From assembly GCA_021790955.1 (NCBI GenBank), contig JAJYFI010000113.1, positions 1 to 6,093 of the forward strand: a stretch of 6,093 nucleotides of DNA, read 5' to 3'. The stretch's first letter is position 1; every line of letters begins with the position of its first letter. A model generated the notes under the pieces. The model was given only the letters and a program-made list of their open reading frames with translations. It was not told the origin of the DNA and did no database searches. Shown here one piece after another: positions 4,556 to 6,093 of this stretch. The stretch is from a bacterium. Its GTDB lineage: Bacteria; Elusimicrobiota; Elusimicrobia; UBA1565; UBA9628. A program made the translations under genes and the position numbers.

Positions 4556-5542
4556 ATGTCTGCAACAAGCATGAACGGCAGCGACTTCCACGGCAAAGGG
4601 CTCTGGGCCGTCATTTTGGGCGGCTCCTCGGGTTTCGGTCTTGCGACCGCCAAGCGGCTGGCGCGCGCAGGGCTTAACGTCATGGTGGCCCACAAGGACA
4701 AGGAGGGCGTGGTCGAGACACAGATCAAGCCCCATTTCGAGGCCATCCGCCAAACGGGCGTCAAGTTCGTCGCGCACAACGTGAACCTCTTCGACGACGA
4801 CGACCGGGCGGGAGTCATGGAATCGATCGAAGAGCGGGCCGGCCGCGGCAAGGTCCATCTTTTCCTTCATTCGATCGCGGCGGGGGCCTGCAAGCTCATC
4901 GCGGAGCCCAAGGGGCCCGATTACCGCGCGGACGCGATCAAGGGCCTTTACGAGGCGCTGACTTTTGAGGGCGCTGCCGTGACGATTGAGCAACTCCGAA
5001 AAGCCGTCAACAAGGCTTTTCACGAGAAGCGCTGCGACGCGCTCTACACGGTGGCCGACAGCAAGATTCCCTACCGCGACGAGCTATTGGAGGAAGAGGA
5101 CGTCAGCCGCACGGTCTGGATGATGGGCTACGACTATCTTCTATGGGGCCGGGAGCTTCTCGCGCGAGGGCTCCTCTCGCCCGAGGCGCGCTTGGTGGCC
5201 CTCACCTCCGAGGGCAACGAGGTCGCTTGGCAGGACTACGCGGCCGTCTCGGCCGCCAAGTGCGCGCTCGAGGCCTCCTGCCGGGCGATGGCCCTCGAGA
5301 TGGGCCCCTACGGCGTGCGCTCCTATATCGTCCAGGCCGGGATCACCGACACCCCCGCCGGCAACGCCATCCCGCATTTCGCCCTCATGATGGCGCAGGC
5401 CCGCATGCGCAACCCCTTTCACCGGCTCACGACTCCGGAGGACGTGGCCGAGGCGATCTACGCCCTGTGCCTTCCGCCTCTTTCCTGGTCGAGCGGCTCC
5501 ATCATCCGCGTCGACGGCGGCGAGGCGATCTCCGGCCTTTAG
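4556..5542 (+). CDS. enoyl-ACP-reductase-like short-chain dehydrogenase with a large insertion
   Basis: A 328-residue SDR. The Rossmann dinucleotide motif is GGSSGFG (22-28), the classical SDR pattern and not the GxxxxxSxA form of FabI. LHSIAAG (104-110) matches the enoyl-ACP reductase strand-4 motif (VHSIAFA type) where ordinary SDRs have NNAG. Tyr228-x6-Lys235 (YAAVSAAK) has the Y-x6-K spacing of enoyl-ACP reductases. The remainder (LEMGPYGVR, SGSIIRVDGGEAI) is typical of the fold. The expected reaction is NAD(P)H reduction of a 2-enoyl thioester in a fatty-acid-like pathway. Oddities: the region 110-205 is much longer than in FabI (about 262 residues in total), and the position 10 residues before Tyr228, where FabI has its other active-site Tyr146, is Ser218. 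ATG 4556 or ATG 4571 may be the start; the frame is open far upstream but those codons cross the divergent promoter region. It is likely co-translated with the next gene. Confidence 0.82.
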   Translation: MSATSMNGSDFHGKGLWAVILGGSSGFGLATAKRLARAGLNVMVAHKDKEGVVETQIKPHFEAIRQTGVKFVAHNVNLFDDDDRAGVMESIEERAGRGKVHLFLHSIAAGACKLIAEPKGPDYRADAIKGLYEALTFEGAAVTIEQLRKAVNKAFHEKRCDALYTVADSKIPYRDELLEEEDVSRTVWMMGYDYLLWGRELLARGLLSPEARLVALTSEGNEVAWQDYAAVSAAKCALEASCRAMALEMGPYGVRSYIVQAGITDTPAGNAIPHFALMMAQARMRNPFHRLTTPEDVAEAIYALCLPPLSWSSGSIIRVDGGEAISGL

Positions 5543-6093
5543 TGGCTCTTTCCATCCTGGGGATGGGCTGGCAGCTCCCCAAAAACGAGATATCAAACGA
5601 TTTCCTTTATAAGGAAGTGGGCCTGGAGCGCGGCAACGACTGGGTCGATTCCCGCCTCGGCATCTACATGCGCTACTCGGTCCTTTCCAAGGAATATATT
5701 CTCAAGACGAAAAACGCCAACCCGGTCCACGCCATGATTCACGCGCGCTCCAACGGCGAAACCCCCGTCATTTTGGGCGTCCAGGCCGCGCGCCAGGCCC
5801 TGAAGGAGGCCGGAGTGAGGCCCGAGCAGGTCGGCTGGGTGATCGCGAACAACGACACCCCTTTTGAAACGATACCCAGCACCGCGAGTTTGATCGCCAA
5901 GGCTCTGGGCGTCGGCTCCGGCCCCCATTGCGACATGAACGCCGCCTGCTCGAGCTTCGCCCGCCACATGAAGGCGGTCGCGGACGTCAAGGAAGAGAGG
6001 CTTCCCGAGTTCGTCCTCTGCGTCCAGACGAGCTGCTACACGGTGCGCAGGGACTACTCCCCCTCCTCGATCGACGGCTATATCTGGGGCGAC
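5542..6093 (+). CDS. beta-ketoacyl-ACP synthase III-like protein, 5' part (runs off the window)
   Basis: The frame is open from GTG 5542 to the window edge (184 codons). The start VALSILGMGWQLPKNEISNDFL aligns with the FabH opening (xIxGTGxYLPxxxxTNxDL), DWVDSRLGI (33-41) with FabH's DEWIVTRTGI, and NAACSSF (133-139) with the KAS III active-site motif, giving Cys136 as the acyl-accepting nucleophile. The last residues YIWGD should be the start of the GDGA motif. A stretch of about 15-20 residues more than E. coli FabH lies between 45 and 75. GTG 5542 shares its G with the TAG of the SDR gene (TAGTG), so translation is probably coupled; ATG 5563 would cut off the first beta-strand. The family condenses an acyl-CoA starter with malonyl-ACP, but relatives include OleA-like, ladderane-type and other secondary-lipid synthases. 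The catalytic His and Asn lie outside the window. Confidence 0.85.
   Translation, partial: MALSILGMGWQLPKNEISNDFLYKEVGLERGNDWVDSRLGIYMRYSVLSKEYILKTKNANPVHAMIHARSNGETPVILGVQAARQALKEAGVRPEQVGWVIANNDTPFETIPSTASLIAKALGVGSGPHCDMNAACSSFARHMKAVADVKEERLPEFVLCVQTSCYTVRRDYSPSSIDGYIWGD

Noticed and set aside
5593..5967. Minus-strand open frame opposite the KAS III-like gene
   Set aside because: The plus strand shows the KAS III opening and the active-site Cys motif over the same bases; the minus frame is a codon-bias shadow.

Overview
This is a GC-rich bacterial window. The presence of an outer-membrane efflux channel, a periplasmic adaptor lipoprotein and an RND pump points to a diderm (Gram-negative type) host, at least for the part right of about 745. 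The taxon cannot be fixed from the sequence.

Layout. Positions 1-153 hold no gene I can support. Positions 154-330 (+) encode a 58-residue CDGSH iron-sulfur protein. From 293 to 4449 everything is on the minus strand and reads, in transcription order: a putative small exported Cys-rich protein (4449-4171), a CusC/CzcC-type TolC-family channel (4069-2816), a CusB-type adaptor with a heavy-metal-binding domain and a Met-rich tail (2819-1602), and the start of a CusA-type pump (from 1594). This is a copper/silver-type efflux operon, with an ATGA overlap between channel and adaptor and a 7-nt gap between adaptor and pump. On the plus strand, divergent from it, lie an unusual enoyl-ACP-reductase-like SDR (4556-5542) and, overlapping it by one base, a beta-ketoacyl-ACP synthase III-like gene that runs off the window (5542-6093). 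That pair looks like the start of a fatty-acid-like biosynthetic locus.

Two things stand out. First, the pump gene is a chimera. After about 290 residues of CusA (of roughly 1,030-1,050 expected) the frame continues at a shared Pro-Gly-Gly-Ile-Val-type motif into the C-terminal part of a class I SAM-dependent methyltransferase. That tail contains no lysine at all. Everything left of about 745 may therefore come from another genome or locus, through either real recombination or an assembly join. Second, a 78-bp AT-rich palindromic element sits in frame inside the signal-peptide region of the adaptor gene. Taking it out leaves a textbook lipoprotein signal peptide. It resembles in behaviour the protein-coding palindromic elements known from Rickettsia, although I cannot show any family relationship.

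If the chimera is real, the pump lacks almost all of its membrane domain and the efflux system cannot work as encoded here. If it is an assembly artefact, the native locus is a normal cusCBA-type operon led by a small Cys-rich protein.
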